From assembly GCA_964464815.1 (NCBI GenBank), contig CAYXHF010000031.1, forward strand, positions 1 through 30,943: DNA of 30,943 bases, given 5' to 3'. Of this stretch, positions 7,673 through 15,933 are shown one piece after another. The notes under the pieces were generated by a model, which had not been told where the DNA came from, made no database searches, and was given only the letters and a program-made list of their open reading frames with translations. How positions within the stretch are numbered: the stretch's first letter is position 1; each line of letters opens with the position of its first letter. The translations under genes and the position numbers were made by a program. The stretch comes from UBA11524 sp964464815. GTDB lineage: Bacteria > Bacillota > Clostridia > Christensenellales > Aristaeellaceae.

Positions 7673-8851
7673 TTATGCCAGCTTCCCTTCCTTGCGCAGC
7701 ACCTGACGAAGCCACAGCATCGCCAGCAGCGTCAGCACAAAGAACAGCATCAGGTATACCGGGAACACCCACATGCCCAGCAGCTGTCCCAGCAGGCCAC
7801 AGAGCGTTGGCGCACCAATGCAGCCGATGGAGGCAAACGTCATCTGCATGCCCATCACCGATTGGCTGACATCCATGCCAAAGTGGCGCGGCGTCAGGTG
7901 ATTGAAAATCGGATACAGCGGCCCGATGCCCAGACCAATCAGCATCAGCGACGCCATGGACATTTCCGCACTCGGCGAAATCAGCAGTAGCACCAGCGCC
8001 ACGCCCAGCACGCCCGTCGACAGTGCAATCACACGCCACGGCCGCCATTTCGTCGCCACCACACCGGACAGGAAGCGTCCCAGCGCCATGCCCATGTAGA
8101 AGAACATCGACGCCAGCGCGGCCGTTTCCGGCGGCACCGCTTTGCAGGAGACCATGTACGTCGCGCTCCAGCCACCGCAAATGGCTTCAATCGCGCAAAA
8201 GGACAGGAACGCAATGCACGTCAAGAGCGCGCCTGGAATGCGTATCGTCTTCGCGATGGGCAGCACCTGCATGTTCTTTTCTGCTTCAACTGACTCCTCG
8301 CCATGCGCTTTCTTCCACAAGGGCAGGGTCAGAAACATCACCGCCGCGATGCCCAGCTGAATCATGCTGGCCGTGCGATAGCCACCGCGCCAACCAGCCG
8401 GGCCGCTAATGACGGTGGACATGATATAGGGGCTTGCCATCACACCCACGCCGTAGAAGCAATGCAGGAAGGACATGACCGTCGCGCTATAATGCAGCGA
8501 CACGTAGTTATTCAGCGCCGCATCCACGCAACCCGCGCCAAGCCCCAAGGGAATCGCCATCAGGCACATGAACAGGAAATTGCCCGTGAAGGAATACAGC
8601 AGCAGCGCCAGCGCCGTCAGCAGCGTGCTGAACGCCGTCACCCTGCCCGTGCCGAAGCGGCGAATCACCCGTGCGCTGTTCATGCTGGAAATCATCGTGG
8701 ACAGGGAGGTCAGAATGCTCACGATGCTTGCAAAGGACAGCGGAATCGAAAACTCCGGATAGATGACCGGCCACGCCGTTCCCAGCAGCGAATCCGGAAC
8801 GCCAAGGCCGATAAAGGCCAGATAAATCACCAGTAGCAGCAATGTCGCCAT
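7673..8851 (-). CDS. MFS transporter (about 12 TM segments)
   Basis: A 392-residue integral membrane protein of the major facilitator superfamily. The pattern of about 12 hydrophobic segments is clear, with a basic loop ARVIRRFGTGRV between TM2 and TM3 (the usual MFS loop motif position), a central cytoplasmic linker around KKAHGEESVEAEKN, and a second-half counterpart ALGRFLSGVVATKWRPWR. The start LVIYLAFIGLGVPDSLLGTA resembles the fucose-permease-like branch of sugar and drug transporters. The substrate is unknown. ATG at 8851 is chosen because AAGGAGA lies at good spacing. It is transcribed away from rnpB, and a perfect 9-10-9 inverted repeat upstream may be its operator. Confidence 0.88.
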   Translation of the reverse strand: MATLLLLVIYLAFIGLGVPDSLLGTAWPVIYPEFSIPLSFASIVSILTSLSTMISSMNSARVIRRFGTGRVTAFSTLLTALALLLYSFTGNFLFMCLMAIPLGLGAGCVDAALNNYVSLHYSATVMSFLHCFYGVGVMASPYIMSTVISGPAGWRGGYRTASMIQLGIAAVMFLTLPLWKKAHGEESVEAEKNMQVLPIAKTIRIPGALLTCIAFLSFCAIEAICGGWSATYMVSCKAVPPETAALASMFFYMGMALGRFLSGVVATKWRPWRVIALSTGVLGVALVLLLISPSAEMSMASLMLIGLGIGPLYPIFNHLTPRHFGMDVSQSVMGMQMTFASIGCIGAPTLCGLLGQLLGMWVFPVYLMLFFVLTLLAMLWLRQVLRKEGKLA

Positions 8852-8882
8852 GGTTTTCTCCTTACAAACACAAGTATCAAGC

Positions 8883-8910
8883 GCATTTGCCCTGTTACAC
8901 CGGCAAATGC
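8883..8910. promoter_or_regulatory. Inverted repeat upstream of the MFS gene (candidate operator or hairpin)
   Basis: GCATTTGCC (8883-8891) and GGCAAATGC (8902-8910) are perfect inverted arms with a 10-bp centre, 32 bp before the MFS start codon. This is either a repressor site or a leader hairpin. I could not find a convincing promoter on the MFS side to decide between them. Confidence 0.5.
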
Positions 8911-8985
8911 AGACAAAAACCGTTGGCATCATATCATAAGCGGCGGCAATTTTCAAGCCCCTTTTGGGGAACGTGCCAGGATTCC

Positions 8986-9014
8986 TTGACAAAAACGATT
9001 TTTTGCGCTATGAT
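8986..9014 (+). promoter_or_regulatory. Promoter of the RNase P RNA gene
   Basis: TTGACA (8986-8991), 17 bp, TATGAT (9009-9014). The predicted start at about 9021 matches the 5' end of the P1 stem of the RNA. Confidence 0.88.
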
Positions 9015-9020
9015 ACATTC

Positions 9021-9367
9021 CGTGCGAGGTGATCAGGCGATCGCGTGCCTTCCGGGCATGAGGAAAGTCCGAGCACCATAGGGCAGGATGCCGGCTAACG
9101 GCCGGTGGAGGCGACTCCAAGGAGAGTGCAACAGAGATATACCGCCGTGCGTCGCAAGGCGTGCGGTAAGGATGGAAAGGCGAGGTAAGAGCTCACCCAC
9201 GGCTTGGCGACTTGTCCGTGCTGTAAACCCCATCTGGTGCAAGATGCGTATGGGGACATATGTGGCGGCCCGTCACGTCCTCGGCATCGCTTGAACCTGC
9301 GCGGCAACGCCAGGTCTGGATAGATGATCGACCCTCGACAGAACTCGGCTTACGGTCACGCTCGCAT
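9021..9367 (+). ncRNA. rnpB: RNase P RNA (bacterial type A)
   Basis: Catalytic RNA of ribonuclease P, which matures tRNA 5' ends. The universal blocks are present in order: GAGGAAAGTCCGAGCACC (about 9059), GGCAGGATGCCGGCTAACGG, GAGTGCAACAGAGATATACC, GGTAAGAGCTCACC (about 9185), and near the 3' end ACAGAACTCGGCTTA. The 5' end (GTGCGAG then GTGA) pairs with TCAC then CTCGCA at the 3' end to make P1. A run of T follows directly. The layout with the separate GAGCTCACC arm follows the ancestral type A rather than the Bacillus type B. Ends are estimated from the P1 stem and the promoter. Confidence 0.97.
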
Positions 9368-9381
9368 TTTTTTTGCATCGT

Positions 9382-9426
9382 AACAGCTCCCGGCAGCAGG
9401 CAATCTGCTTCCGGGAGCTGTTTTTT
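9382..9426 (+). terminator. Terminator after rnpB
   Basis: A 12-bp perfect stem (AACAGCTCCCGG at 9382-9393 with 9411-9422), an inner AGCAG/CTGCT pairing and a T6 run. It lies just before the convergent metallo-hydrolase gene end at 9429 and protects against read-through from rnpB. Confidence 0.92.
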
Positions 9427-9428
9427 GA

Positions 9429-10613
9429 TTATTCTTTTTGCGCCACAAGGCGACCATAAACGTCGTAGAGGAGGGCCGCATCGTCCTTTTTGTCATGCCA
9501 GACGTTCTTGTCCGGCCAGCACAGATCCATTGTTCCATCCGAGGAGTACGTGCCAATCACCAGCGTTTCGCCCGGTGCAAGCGTCACGCCATCCGGCAGG
9601 ACGAACAGCTCACCGCCGCGCTCGCTGCACAGGAAGCACCCCGACAAGTCCACCACCGTATCGCCTTCGTTGGTAATGCACAGGGTGTCGGCCTTGTTGT
9701 CCTTTTCCGTGAACACAATGCCTGTCATTTCCGGCGGCAGCTGACTGATATGCACCAGCTCCGCAGAAGCCTTGCCGTTTTGCAGCCACACGCGCACGCC
9801 ACCAGTCGCCTGCTGCGTCTGGGCAATCTGTGCGCCCGCGCTTTGCAGCAGCGTCAGCACCTTCTTCGCGGGCGATTCGGGCAATTCCGCGGTACTGGTG
9901 CTGATGATGGCAACCTCCGGCCTGACAACCGAAACAAGCATCGAGGAGGTCGCATCGTCGCGCCCATGATGGCCGACCTTGAGTACCTGACAGCTCGGGA
10001 TTTTTCCTGCCAGCAGCAGGTCGTTTTCCTCATCATACTCCATATCGCCCGTCAGCAGCATGCGGCCACCGCCGCCCTCCACCAGCAGGACGAGGGAGTT
10101 GTCATTCTCGCTCTCCTTGCGCGCATTCAGTGGGCCAAGCACGGTGATGCCACCTTCCTGCAAGGGCAGGGTGTCCCCTGCATACAGCTTCGTGACCGAA
10201 TCGCCACGCAGCGCCGCCGCCTTCACAATCGGATGCTTCTGCCAGTTGTCATCCTCCCATGCCCAGGGCACATACCACGCATCCACCCCAATGGAGGACA
10301 TTGCCAGCGCCGACGCACCGCCGTAGTGATCCTTATCCATGTGCGTGACAATGACACCATCCAGATGCTTGATATCCAGAAGCTCAAGCATCGCAGACAG
10401 CTGTCCCCAGCTTTCCTGCGTGCCGGTATCAATCAAATACTGGCTCTCGCCGCTTGTCAGCAGCAGGGCATCGGCCTTGCCGACATTGATGGCCATCAGG
10501 GAAAGCGTCATGCCTGTCTCTCCTTCCACTTTTTCTTCCGCACACGACCCGAGCATGCCTGCCATGAGCAGCACCAGCAGCAGGGTCAACCATCTTTCCA
10601 GCGTCTTTTTCAT
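9429..10613 (-). CDS. Lipoprotein with ComEC-like metallo-hydrolase domain and C-terminal LTD domain
   Basis: A 394-residue exported protein. It has a lipoprotein signal with lipobox LGSC (Cys24), so it is anchored on the outer face of the membrane. The body is a metallo-beta-lactamase fold of the ComEC/Rec2 type: HMDKDH at 91-96, TGDM at 188-191 and GHHG at 214-217 supply the metal ligands. Residues about 298-394 resemble a lamin-tail (LTD) domain, with the pattern ITNEGDTVVDLSGCFL and LAPGETLVIG. Related MBL domains process DNA during competence uptake or hydrolyse phosphodiesters. Because no ComEC membrane channel is fused, this one is probably a stand-alone surface nuclease or phosphodiesterase. 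The ATG at 10613 follows AAGGAGG. It is divergent from tadA. Confidence 0.85.
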   Translation of the reverse strand: MKKTLERWLTLLLVLLMAGMLGSCAEEKVEGETGMTLSLMAINVGKADALLLTSGESQYLIDTGTQESWGQLSAMLELLDIKHLDGVIVTHMDKDHYGGASALAMSSIGVDAWYVPWAWEDDNWQKHPIVKAAALRGDSVTKLYAGDTLPLQEGGITVLGPLNARKESENDNSLVLLVEGGGGRMLLTGDMEYDEENDLLLAGKIPSCQVLKVGHHGRDDATSSMLVSVVRPEVAIISTSTAELPESPAKKVLTLLQSAGAQIAQTQQATGGVRVWLQNGKASAELVHISQLPPEMTGIVFTEKDNKADTLCITNEGDTVVDLSGCFLCSERGGELFVLPDGVTLAPGETLVIGTYSSDGTMDLCWPDKNVWHDKKDDAALLYDVYGRLVAQKE

Positions 10614-10647
10614 CCGAAACCTCCTTGCTGGCAAAAATCCATTTCCT

Positions 10648-10690
10648 GAAAGAAGGAGTTCGACCCATGCAGCGCGAATTCCTTCTTTCG
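10648..10690. other. Strong inverted repeat between the metallo-hydrolase gene and tadA
   Basis: The arms at 10648-10662 and 10676-10690 pair along nearly their full length (core GAAAGAAGGA with TCCTTCTTTC), with a loop of about 13 nt. A smaller hairpin, GCGGG and CCCGC, follows at 10690-10705. The left arm contains AAGGAG, a good ribosome binding site that would be hidden by pairing. It lies in the leader of both divergent genes, so it could be a regulatory hairpin or a transcription insulator. Confidence 0.5.
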
Positions 10691-10733
10691 CGGGCCTTTT
10701 CCCGCACTGATGAGAGAAATGAGGAAATGCAGC

Positions 10734-11192
10734 ATGACGCAGGAGCAGCAGCACTGGATGTCCATCGCCATACAGGAGGCGCAGGAGGCGGCCGCCGCCG
10801 GAGAAATCCCGGTTGGCGCGGTCATTGTGCGCGATGGCACGCTTCTTTCGCGCGCCCATAACCTGCGCCAGACCCTGCATGACCCGACGGCGCATGCGGA
10901 AATCCTCTGCATGCGACAGGCGGCGCTTCGTCTGGGCGATTGGCATTTGAGCGGCTGCACGCTGTACGTGACGCTGGAGCCTTGCCCGATGTGCGCCGGT
11001 GCAATGGTCATGAGCCAGCTGAGCCACTGCGTCTTTGGCGCATATGATGCGCGCCAAGGCTGCTGCGGCAGCGTCTACGATCTGCCTGCCGATCCTGCCC
11101 TGGGCGCATGCACGCGCTGGCAGGGTGGCATTTTGCAGGAGGACTGCGCCGCACTGATGCGCGATTTCTTCGCCGCGCACCGCAAGGCGTGA
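10734..11192 (+). CDS. tadA: tRNA adenosine(34) deaminase TadA
   Basis: TadA converts adenosine 34 of tRNA-Arg(ACG) to inosine in the cytoplasm. The 152-residue product has the zinc deaminase signature: HAE at 54-56 (His ligand, catalytic Glu) and PCPMC at 83-87 (two Cys ligands), with IPVGAVIV and HDPTAHAEI typical of the family. In-frame ATGs exist at 10710 and 10719, but only the one at 10734 has a properly spaced GAGGA (10721-10725), and the product then begins MTQEQQHWM as usual for TadA. It converges on uvrA, with a shared terminator between them. Confidence 0.95.
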   Translation: MTQEQQHWMSIAIQEAQEAAAAGEIPVGAVIVRDGTLLSRAHNLRQTLHDPTAHAEILCMRQAALRLGDWHLSGCTLYVTLEPCPMCAGAMVMSQLSHCVFGAYDARQGCCGSVYDLPADPALGACTRWQGGILQEDCAALMRDFFAAHRKA

Positions 11193-11255
11193 TGCTGTTC
11201 CCTTCCCTGATGCAACGAATAGGAAAGGCTTTTCCCTGCCTGTCTATAAGAAAGC

Positions 11256-11298
11256 AGCCCCAGTGATGCGTTTTTCCGCACCACCGGGGCTACTTTTT
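11256..11298. terminator. Bidirectional terminator between tadA and uvrA
   Basis: A 15-bp stem (11256-11270 with 11277-11291, two wobble or mismatched positions) with a 6-nt loop, followed on the plus strand by ACTTTTTG. On the minus strand a weaker T stretch follows. It lies between convergent genes 112 bp apart. Confidence 0.88.
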
Positions 11299-11303
11299 GT
11301 TGG

Positions 11304-14138
11304 TTATTCCTGCTTGTCCAGCAGCTTTTTCAGGAACATGCCCGTATACGACTTTTCGCACGCCGCCACCTGCTCCGGCGTGCCAGCGCAGACGATTTCA
11401 CCGCCCTTGTCGCCGCCTTCCGGCCCAAGGTCAATCAGATAGTCGGCCACCTTGATGACATCCAGATTATGCTCAATGACCAGCACGCTGTTGCCCGTTT
11501 CGGTCAGGCGTTGCAGGACGCTGATGAGCTTATCCACGTCAGCCATGTGCAGACCCGTTGTCGGCTCATCCAGCACGTAGAGCGTTTTGCCGGTAGCACG
11601 GCGGGAAAGCTCGGTCGCCAGCTTGACGCGCTGCGCCTCGCCGCCAGAGAGCGTCGTGGATGCCTGTCCCAGCTTCATGTAGCCAAGACCCACGTCGTAG
11701 AGCGTTTCCAGCTTGCGACGAATGGACTCGTGGTTTTCAAAGAAGGCCAGCGCCTCCTCCACATTCATGTCCAGCACGTCAAAGATGCTTTTGCCCTTGT
11801 AGGTCACTTCCAGCGTTTCGCGATTGTACCGCTTGCCCTTGCAGACGTCGCAGGGGACATAAATATCCGGCAGGAAGTGCATTTCGATTTTGAGCAAGCC
11901 ATCACCGCAGCAATTTTCGCACCGGCCACCCTTGACGTTGAAGGTGAAGCGGTTCTCCTTGTAGCCGCGCGCCTTCGCTTCGGGCGTGGCGGCAAAGAGC
12001 TTGCGAATCATGTCAAACAGGCCCGTATACGTCGCCGGATTGGAGCGCGGCGTGCGGCCAATGGGGCTTTGGTCGATGCAGATGATTTTGTCCAGCTTCT
12101 CCACGCCGTCCATGCCCTCAAAGGCACCGGGACGCGTTTTGGCGCGGTTGAGTACCTTCGCCAGATGCTTGTAGAGGATTTCGTTGACCAAGCTGGACTT
12201 GCCCGAGCCGGATACGCCCGTCACACAGCACAGGCATCCCAGCGGCACGCGCACATCAACGTTTTTCAGATTGTGCTCCTTCGCGCCACGAACGGTCAAA
12301 AAGCCCGTGGGTTCTCGGCGCACATCGGGAATGGCGATTTTCCGCTTGCCGGACAAATACAACCCGGTGATGCTGTTCGGGTTCTGCTTGATGTCCTCCA
12401 CCGTACCCTCGGCCACAATATGGCCGCCATGAATGCCCGCACCCGGGCCAACGTCCACAATCCAGTCGGCGGCGTACATCGTGTCCTCGTCATGCTCCAC
12501 GACAATCAGCGTGTTTCCCAAATCGCGCATCTTTTTCAGCGTCGCAATCAGCTTCATGTTGTCGCGCTGGTGCAAGCCGATGGACGGCTCATCCAGAATG
12601 TAAAGCACGCCCATGAGTGCCGAGCCCATCTGCGTCGCCAGACGAATGCGCTGTGCCTCGCCGCCCGACAGCGACCCGGCCGCACGTCCCAGCGTCAGAT
12701 AGCCAAGTCCAACGTCCTCCAGGAAGCCCATGCGGGCGTTGATTTCCTTCAAAATCTGCGATGCAATCAGGTTTTCCGTCTCCGTCAGCTGAAGCGAGGA
12801 CAAAAACGCACGCGCATCCGTGATGGACATGCTGCTGACCTCATAGAGGTTCTTGTCGCCTACCATCACAGCCAATGCCTCCGGCTTCAGGCGACGGCCA
12901 CCGCACACAGGGCAAGCCTCCTCGGCCATGTATTCCTCATAGGCGGCCTTCATGCCTTCGCTGCCCGTCTCCTGATAGCGACGCTCCAAGGCCGGTATGA
13001 CGCCCTCAAACGTTGTGGAATATTGCCCCTTGCCCTTTGGCGTATCGTATTCCAGCGTCAGCTTTTCACTGCCCGTGCCGTAGAGCAGGGCGTGAATGCC
13101 CTTGGCAGGAATGTCGGCAATCGGCGTATCGAGCGTGAAGCCATAACGGTCGGCCAGCGCCTGAAAATACTGTGCCGTCACACCATCACCTTTTGCCGAG
13201 CCAAAGCCCATGGCGTTCAGGCCGCCCTGACGCAGGGACAGCCGCTTATCCGGGAACAGAATGTCCTGACTGACGACCATGCGATAGCCAAGGCCAGTAC
13301 ACGCCGGGCATGCACCATAGGGGCTGTTGAAGGAGAACATGCGCGGGCTAAGCTCCTCAATGGAGATGCCGCAATCCGGACAGGCGTAGTTCATCGAAAA
13401 GAGCAATTCGCCCTTGTCCATCATATCCATGATGACCAGACCGCCGGAGCGCTTCGTGGCCGTCTCGATGGAGTCCGCCAAACGACTCTGGAATTCCTTT
13501 TCGTGGCGCACAATCAGACGGTCCACCACGATTTCGATGGAATGCTTTTTCTTCTTGTCCAGCTCCGGCGTTTCCTCCAGGCGGTACATTTCGCCGTCCA
13601 CGCGCACACGGGAGAAGCCGTTTTTCCGCGCGTCCTCAAAGATTTTTTGATGCTCACCCTTCTTGCCACGAATGACCGGCGCAAGCACCATCATCTTCGT
13701 TCCTTCGGGATAGGCAACAATTGCATCCACCATCTGATCCACCGACTGCTGGCGAATTTCCTTGCCGCATTTGGGGCAATGCGGATGACCCACACGCGCA
13801 TAGAGCAAGCGCAGATAGTCATGGATTTCCGTCACTGTGCCGACCGTGGAGCGCGGATTGCGGCTGGTCGTCTTCTGGTCAATCGAAATGGCCGGCGATA
13901 GTCCCTCAATCTGATCCACATCCGGCTTTTCCATCTGCCCCAGAAATTGACGCGCATAGCTGGACAGGCTTTCCACATAACGCCGCTGTCCCTCGGCATA
14001 AATGGTATCAAACGCCAGGGAGCTTTTGCCCGAGCCGGACAGGCCGGTAAAAACCACCAGACGGTTGCGTGGCACATTCAGATTCACGTTGCACAGATTA
14101 TGCTCCCGTGCGCCGCGAATGATAATCTCGTCATTCAT
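11304..14138 (-). CDS. uvrA: Excinuclease ABC subunit A
   Basis: UvrA is the damage-recognition ATPase of nucleotide excision repair and hands lesions to UvrB. The 944-residue product has two ABC modules: Walker A GLSGSGKS at about 32-39 and GVSGSGKSS in the second half, signature LSGGEAQR twice, and Walker B segments with LDEPSIGLH and LDEPTTGLH. Zinc modules are visible as CPKCGKE, CPDCG...CPAC, CPVCGGRRL and CENCCGDG...CDVCKGKR. Family length is normal. ATG at 14138 follows GGAGGG. A 16-residue in-frame upstream extension has no ribosome binding site. A minus-strand promoter lies at 14165-14194. No LexA-type box was found there. Confidence 0.98.
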   Translation of the reverse strand: MNDEIIIRGAREHNLCNVNLNVPRNRLVVFTGLSGSGKSSLAFDTIYAEGQRRYVESLSSYARQFLGQMEKPDVDQIEGLSPAISIDQKTTSRNPRSTVGTVTEIHDYLRLLYARVGHPHCPKCGKEIRQQSVDQMVDAIVAYPEGTKMMVLAPVIRGKKGEHQKIFEDARKNGFSRVRVDGEMYRLEETPELDKKKKHSIEIVVDRLIVRHEKEFQSRLADSIETATKRSGGLVIMDMMDKGELLFSMNYACPDCGISIEELSPRMFSFNSPYGACPACTGLGYRMVVSQDILFPDKRLSLRQGGLNAMGFGSAKGDGVTAQYFQALADRYGFTLDTPIADIPAKGIHALLYGTGSEKLTLEYDTPKGKGQYSTTFEGVIPALERRYQETGSEGMKAAYEEYMAEEACPVCGGRRLKPEALAVMVGDKNLYEVSSMSITDARAFLSSLQLTETENLIASQILKEINARMGFLEDVGLGYLTLGRAAGSLSGGEAQRIRLATQMGSALMGVLYILDEPSIGLHQRDNMKLIATLKKMRDLGNTLIVVEHDEDTMYAADWIVDVGPGAGIHGGHIVAEGTVEDIKQNPNSITGLYLSGKRKIAIPDVRREPTGFLTVRGAKEHNLKNVDVRVPLGCLCCVTGVSGSGKSSLVNEILYKHLAKVLNRAKTRPGAFEGMDGVEKLDKIICIDQSPIGRTPRSNPATYTGLFDMIRKLFAATPEAKARGYKENRFTFNVKGGRCENCCGDGLLKIEMHFLPDIYVPCDVCKGKRYNRETLEVTYKGKSIFDVLDMNVEEALAFFENHESIRRKLETLYDVGLGYMKLGQASTTLSGGEAQRVKLATELSRRATGKTLYVLDEPTTGLHMADVDKLISVLQRLTETGNSVLVIEHNLDVIKVADYLIDLGPEGGDKGGEIVCAGTPEQVAACEKSYTGMFLKKLLDKQE

Positions 14139-14164
14139 GCTGTCTTCCCTCCGTTTCAATGGAC

Positions 14165-14194
14165 AGTATAGCACAGGAGACGCCACCCATGCAA
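14165..14194 (-). promoter_or_regulatory. Promoter of uvrA
   Basis: Read on the minus strand: TTGCAT (14194-14189), an 18-bp spacer and TATACT (14170-14165). The -10 and its upstream flank form one arm of a 14-bp perfect inverted repeat shared with the divergent promoter. Confidence 0.7.
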
Positions 14195-14218
14195 GGCGAA
14201 CACGAACAAATATTTTCT

Positions 14219-14246
14219 TTGCATCCCCTCATTCCTGTGCTATACT
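14219..14246 (+). promoter_or_regulatory. Promoter of the glycan-export operon
   Basis: TTGCAT (14219-14224), a 16-bp spacer and TATACT (14241-14246). The same -35 and -10 hexamers as the facing uvrA promoter, with the identical TCCTGTGC upstream of the -10. The start is expected near 14253, 29 nt before the GTG start codon. Confidence 0.72.
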
Positions 14247-14281
14247 ATAGAAAGACTTTTCAGAAAGGGAGGATATGCACC

Positions 14282-15922
14282 GTGGACGAAACGCCCGCTT
14301 TTCGCCGTTTGTGCCGACGCATCCGACAGGACGGCTTCACCTGGATTCCCGGCTCGATTCGCTTTCGCCTGCGCGCGCGGCGCGGCAAGCCCTATGCCCA
14401 GCTGGAAGCTCGGGCACGGCAAGCGGAGGAAGACAGATACCAGCGCTTCATTCGCCACCATGAGCAGCCCTTGCACACGCCCTTTGTGCCCACGATGCGC
14501 CTTTCCTTCCTGATTCCGACCTACAACACCGACCCGGCTTTGCTCCATGCATTGGCGGATTCGCTGCGCAAGCAATCCTGCCCGGCATGGGAAGCCTGCC
14601 TCTACGACGGTGCCAGCACGCGTGAGGACACCCGCGCCGCCCTGCAAGCGTTGCAGGCGCAGGACGAGCGCTTCCACGTCACATTCGGCGCGCAGAATCT
14701 GGGCATTTCCGGCAACACAAACGCCGCCTTTGCCACTGCCACGGGCGATTTCATTGCCCTGTGTGACCACGACGACCTGCTTGCCCCTGATGCCGTCCGC
14801 TGCATTCTCGAAGCCGCGCAGGACGGCGCTGATTTCGTCTACACAGACGAGGACAAGGTGTCGCAGGACGGTACGCGCTTTTTTGAGCCGCACCTGAAGC
14901 CTGATTTTGCGCTTGACACCCTGCGTTCGGGCAACTACATTTGCCACATCACCGCCACCTCCCGTGCGCTGTTTACCCGCGTTGGTGGCCTGCGCCCTGG
15001 CTTTGACGGCTCGCAGGATCATGACCTGGCGCTCCGTCTGGCCGAGGTGGCAGCAAAGATTGTCCACATCCCGCGCATCCTGTATCATTGGCGCATGCTG
15101 GATGCTTCATTCAGCCATCAAAAGGCCGCCATTTGCGCTGACGCTGCGGCACGGGCGGTCGATGACCACATGAAGCGCCTTGGCCTGAATGCCAGTGCCA
15201 CGGTACACGAATTGCGCGTACAGATGCACTGGCCGACCGCGCCCGCACGCATCGTCTGCTTCCTTTGGGGCGATGGTGCTGCGCCTTCTCTCCCTTGTCC
15301 TGTGCAACGCTTTTCCGACTGGCGACAGGTGAATGATCTGGTGCGCAAGACAGACTGCGATATGCTGCTGTTTTTGCACACCCAGCTGCATCCGTTGGCA
15401 AAGCACTGGCTGCCATCGCTCCTTGCCTATGCCCAGCGCCCGGATGTCGCCTGTGTCGGCTCAGCCCTGCTGGATGCGGAGGACATCTTCCGTCATGCGG
15501 GCTATGCCGTCAACGTACCCGGCGGCGCGGTGAGCCACCAATTTGGTCAGTGGCGTTATGGGCATCCGTACATGCTGACCGATCGGTTGGTGCGCAACGT
15601 GACCGGTGTCTCCTCGGCGCTGATGATGCTTCGGCGCGACGTGTTTTTGTCCGTCGGCGGTTTTTCCTGCTACGAAAGTGACCTGCGTGGCGCTGACCTT
15701 GGGCTGAAATGCCTGCAAGCCGGTTATCTGAACATCTACACGCACGAAGCACCGATGCAGATGTCCTCCGCCTTGTCCCAGCATCCACCCTGTCTTGTCA
15801 AGGCCGCACCAGCGCATGACCTGCGCGCCTTTTCTGCCGCATGGGGCAAGCACCCGACGGAGCATTACTATTCCCCACTCTTTGAACCCGATGGACGCAT
15901 GTTCATCCGCACCCGAGAATAG
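14282..15922 (+). CDS. Family 2 glycosyltransferase with a second, degenerate GT2-like domain
   Basis: Cytoplasmic or membrane-associated sugar transferase of 546 residues, first gene of the export operon. Residues 72-275 are a canonical GT-A/GT2 domain: FLIPTYNTD, the metal/nucleotide-sugar motif DHDD at 162-165, GSQDHDLALRL and LYHWR. Residues about 320-500 look like a second GT2 domain, with RHAGYAV, NVTGVSSALMMLRRDVF and VGG, but the expected acidic triad is replaced by HTQLH (366-370), and the usual acidic and His-rich motifs near 470-495 are missing. This half is probably non-catalytic. Similar two-domain enzymes build rhamnan-type cell-wall polysaccharides. GTG at 14282 is chosen because GGGAGG precedes it. 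The upstream in-frame ATG at 14159 lies before the promoter. Confidence 0.85.
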   Translation: MDETPAFRRLCRRIRQDGFTWIPGSIRFRLRARRGKPYAQLEARARQAEEDRYQRFIRHHEQPLHTPFVPTMRLSFLIPTYNTDPALLHALADSLRKQSCPAWEACLYDGASTREDTRAALQALQAQDERFHVTFGAQNLGISGNTNAAFATATGDFIALCDHDDLLAPDAVRCILEAAQDGADFVYTDEDKVSQDGTRFFEPHLKPDFALDTLRSGNYICHITATSRALFTRVGGLRPGFDGSQDHDLALRLAEVAAKIVHIPRILYHWRMLDASFSHQKAAICADAAARAVDDHMKRLGLNASATVHELRVQMHWPTAPARIVCFLWGDGAAPSLPCPVQRFSDWRQVNDLVRKTDCDMLLFLHTQLHPLAKHWLPSLLAYAQRPDVACVGSALLDAEDIFRHAGYAVNVPGGAVSHQFGQWRYGHPYMLTDRLVRNVTGVSSALMMLRRDVFLSVGGFSCYESDLRGADLGLKCLQAGYLNIYTHEAPMQMSSALSQHPPCLVKAAPAHDLRAFSAAWGKHPTEHYYSPLFEPDGRMFIRTRE

Positions 15923-15933
15923 GAGGAAACGCC

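Noticed and set aside
11469..13901. Very long plus-strand open frame antisense to uvrA
   Set aside because: It is the mirror of the GC-rich uvrA codons, has no family motif and no ribosome binding site. uvrA on the other strand is certain.
14195..14210. LexA (SOS) box in the uvrA promoter
   Set aside because: Two GAAC half-sites are present, but they are in direct orientation. The Firmicute LexA site needs GAAC-N4-GTTC.
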